Below are positions 19,292-21,706 of a DNA stretch of 21,706 bases, piece by piece; the first letter of the stretch is position 1; the number at the start of each line of letters is the position of its first letter. The stretch lies in NCBI GenBank assembly GCA_001430745.1, contig KQ482018.1:434185-455890 (forward strand). Reading direction: 5' to 3'. A model generated the notes under the pieces. The model made no database searches and was not told the DNA's origin. It worked only from the letters and a program-made list of their open reading frames with translations. The position numbers and the translations under genes were made by a program. This stretch comes from Auxenochlorella pyrenoidosa. Its lineage: Eukaryota > Chlorophyta > Trebouxiophyceae > Chlorellales > Chlorellaceae.

Positions 19292-21649
19292 TCAGCCCCA
19301 GCGCACGATCGCCGAGGCCCAGGACAGGCCGGCACCGAAGCCGGCCATGGCCAGCACTTCGCCGGACTTGATGTCCCCCCGCCGCACCGCCTCGTCCAAG
19401 GCAATGGGGATGGAGGCTGCCGAGGTGTTGCCATACTGGCTCAGGTTGCTGACCACGCGCTCTGCAGGGGCGGGACGGGCCAGGGGTCCAGCCGCTTGCA
19501 GCCACGTGGCCAGCCAACAGCAGGCAGCCAACCGACATGCCCATGCGACGGACCGACCACATAGTGACACGCAGAGTTGCCAGGACGCATGCAATGCTGG
19601 CAAAAGGGGAAGGGCACAGCCGCCCAGAGCACAGGCGCCCAGAGCACAGCCGCCCAGAGCAATGAGCACAGTCGCCCAGGGCGGGGCGGGGCTCACCCGG
19701 CGGCACGCCCAGCCTGTCGGCGGCGGCGCTCATGATACGCATGTTGGCCTGGTGCATCACCAGCCAGTCTATCTGCTGCTTCTCCATGCCGGCGTTCTCC
19801 AGCGCTGCCTCAATGACCTGCGGCAGGGGCCGTGGCAGCAGCACAGGTCAGGCCGGGGACCGGACGCATCGCGACGTCGAAACCTGAAAATCTACCCTGC
19901 ACTCGCGCCGGCCATGTGCGCGCTGGCCCAGACCATTTATGCGTACTCCCAAGGTAACGATGCGGTGTGATTCCTCCCGGTACTGCCCCCCCAGGGGGTG
20001 CCTCGCTCGAACGCCCGCAACCTGCGCAACGCCCTGCGCTGCCGAGCATCGCTCACCGTCGGCACCGCCCGCACAGCAAACTTGAACACCTCCTGGCCAT
20101 TCATGTGCAGGTTCCTGAAGGCGCCCTGCGGAGGGGTGGGCAGCCAGCGGCGGCAGAGGGTGGCTGGGCGCGGCTGCGCGGTGGGGAAGCTGGCTGCCGC
20201 TGGCGAGGGACGACACAAGAGCTATGATGGGAGGCCGGATCTCACTGAGCCCCTCTAGCAGCAAAGAAGCCCAAATCCGGGCTGCTTGCATGCCCCTCCC
20301 CATACCAGCCTGTCTGCCGCCCGGGCCGCCGCAGCAGGCACGCACACACCGCAAGCCGCGCAGCAGCGCCCGCACTGCGGCGCACCTCGTTGCTCGCGTG
20401 CCCGTTGCTCAGCGGCTTCATCCCCTCGCCGGAGAAGGCGCAGTTGAGATGCCGCATGCCGGTGCCATCTGCAGGAGGAGACCCGGGCAGCAGCCAAGTG
20501 GGTGCCAAGCAGGAGGCCAGCTCCTCGGCACCCGGCTGCGCGCTGTGCCTGCTTGCAAGACTGCTGCCTCCCATCGCGCAGAACTGCCTGCGCTGCCTGC
20601 CTACCAGCCTGTGCTGGCAAATCAGCGCAGGCAGCCACTGCTGCTGAGCTTGAGCAGGGCGCTGGCGCATGCCGGCGCCCATGGCGTGCAGCCGCCCTGC
20701 CCACCCGAGTGCATGTCCATGCCCAGCAGGCCGCAGCTGCCATCGCCGTCGTCGCGCGCACGCAGCACAACTGCGCCGCAGCCGTCGCCAAACAGGATGC
20801 AGGTGGCGCGGTCCCGCCAGTCGATGTAGCGGCTGAGCGCATCCGCGCCTGAAGAGAGGCAGGGGGGGGGGGGGGCTTGTCGGCAAGGGGAACGCATGCC
20901 GGGCCCGCTCTAGCGATGGCACTCCACCGCCGGCGGGATGAACAAAGCTGTGCAGGCAGCTGCAGCGGCGAACGTGAGGCGTGCCCCGCCAGCGCAGCCG
21001 CGGCGCCCGCCCGCCCCCGGCGCACCGATCACAAGCACCGTCTTGTAGCTGCCGGCGCGGATGTACTGCGCGCCCGTGACCAGCCCCATCACGAAGCCGC
21101 TGCAGGCCGCTGTGAGGTCAAACGCAGCGGCGCGGCTGGCGCCAATGGCCGCCTGCACGGGGGCCCACGAGGCAGAGCCATTGAACAAGGTGCAGCCATT
21201 GAGCAGCCCCTCGGAGGATGCGGCAGCAGCCTGGAATGCCGGGTGTGGCGCCTGCCATCGCCCCCGTGACAGCGAGCCAGCATGGAAGCAGCGAGAATGC
21301 GGGGCTGCCCTCCCGACACACATGCCGCGGAGAGCAGCACCGTCTGCGCTGTCAGCATGCGTGAGCGCTCCCCTGCTGCCTACCCTGTCCACATGCACGA
21401 GCGCTCTCCTGCTGCCTGCCCTGCCTGCATGCACGAGCGCTCCCCTGCTGCCTGCCATGCCCACACATGCACGAGCGCTGCTGCACGCCCTGCCCACACA
21501 TGCACGAGCACTTTCACGCTGCACACCTGCCCGCGCATGCACCAGCGCTCCCCTGCTGACGCCCACCTGCACGGTGGTGGCGCTGCCGAACAGGTCATCT
21601 GGGCTGGAGGTGGCCATGATGACGAGGTCAACCTCCTCGGCAGCCACAC
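19292..21649 (-). CDS. KAS3: 3-oxoacyl-ACP synthase III (KAS III), N-terminus outside window
   Basis: Seven exons join in phase: 21649-21567, 21152-21026, 20848-20705, 20468-20386, 20125-20057, 19817-19697, 19461-19292, covering about 264 C-terminal residues of an enzyme usually near 330-400 aa. KAS III condenses acetyl-CoA with malonyl-ACP and starts fatty-acid synthesis in the plastid. The thiolase-fold active site is complete: the Cys of [10 protein letters not shown] (codon 21104-21102), the His of [11 protein letters not shown] (19754-19752) and the Asn of [10 protein letters not shown] (19429-19427). Other family blocks are [44 protein letters not shown] and the terminal [16 protein letters not shown]. 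The plastid transit peptide and first strands should lie to the right of 21706. The first exon here begins in phase 1, so an upstream exon is certain. The sequence is of plant/cyanobacterial type. Confidence 0.93.
19614..19680. repeat. 15-bp tandem repeat in KAS III intron
   Basis: Units of GCACAGCCGCCCAGA start at 19614, 19629 and 19644. A fourth starts at 19666 after a 7-bp interruption. It lies in the last intron of the KAS III gene, close to its 5' splice site. Confidence 0.8.
20861..20875. repeat. G homopolymer in KAS III intron
   Basis: About fourteen consecutive G lie just upstream (on the minus strand, as C) of the acceptor of the exon starting at 20848. There it forms the polypyrimidine tract of that 3' splice site. 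Confidence 0.75.
21356..21566. repeat. Minisatellite of about 36 bp in KAS III intron
   Basis: Six imperfect units start with CATGC(A/G)(C/T)(G/C)AGCGC-like sequence at 21356, 21392, 21428, 21466, 21499 and 21536. Spacings are 36, 36, 38, 33 and 37 bp. The common core is CGAGCGCTCCCCTGCTGCC. The array ends at the donor of the KAS III exon 21649-21567, so the last unit contains that splice site. Confidence 0.85.
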
Positions 21650-21706
21650 CTGCAGCACCCACAGAAAGTATCTCCGCTTATAGGTCTGGACATGGGAGGT
21701 CTGGGG

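Noticed and set aside
18822..19844. Minus-strand frame of 340 codons
   Set aside because: It joins the KAS III HQAN exon to intron and 3' UTR. The spliced exons 19817-19697 and 19461-19292 explain the conserved part.
21356..21566. Possible CRISPR-like array
   Set aside because: Units are contiguous and imperfect with no unique spacers, and the array sits in an intron of a eukaryotic gene.

Overview
The window looks like nuclear DNA of a GC-rich green alga, most likely a Chlorella-type trebouxiophyte. Reasons: multi-exon genes with short introns (about 90-450 nt) ending in CTGCAG-like acceptors, frequent GTGAGC/GTGCGC donors, some GC donors, alanine/glutamine-rich low-complexity protein stretches, a possible TGTAA polyadenylation signal, and a plant-type KAS III. 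The taxon is inferred, not proven. I see no prokaryotic operon, rRNA, tRNA, CRISPR array or transposon gene.

I rebuilt eight gene models by matching splice sites with reading phase. Left to right: (1) the 5' end of an unidentified gene (-, 636-1018), running off the left edge; (2) a ten-exon coiled-coil gene (-, 1869-7096, 1112 aa) whose ordered motifs resemble the C-terminal part of the ciliary/centrosomal protein CEP290; (3) a delta3,delta2-enoyl-CoA isomerase (+, 7524-9653, 268 aa) ending in the peroxisomal signal SKL; (4) a 663-aa coiled-coil protein of unknown role (+, 10074-12984); (5) a 187-aa orphan (-, 13695-14756); (6) a 172-aa SANT/Myb-like protein (-, 15537-16882) whose last codons and stop are tandemly duplicated; (7) a TAD3/ADAT3-type tRNA adenosine deaminase subunit (+, 17127-18790, 469 aa); (8) 3-oxoacyl-ACP synthase III (-, 19292 to past exon start 21649), with its N-terminus beyond the right edge.

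The genes do not form one pathway. KAS III starts plastid fatty-acid synthesis and the SKL-tagged isomerase serves peroxisomal breakdown of unsaturated fatty acids, so two lipid genes lie about 10 kb apart, probably by chance. Genes 2/3 and 6/7 are head-to-head across 427 and 244 nt and may share promoters. Genes 4/5 and 7/8 converge.

Non-coding DNA holds several short tandem repeats: 34 bp in a CEP290-like intron, 20 and 23 bp in the 13.4-kb intergenic region, 40 bp over the SANT gene's end, and 15 bp and about 36 bp in KAS III introns. Alternating ATGCAT tracts occur at the left end. The least expected items are the CEP290-like gene without a visible N-terminal part, the wobble-biased duplicated gene tail, and three GC-AG introns in one gene.
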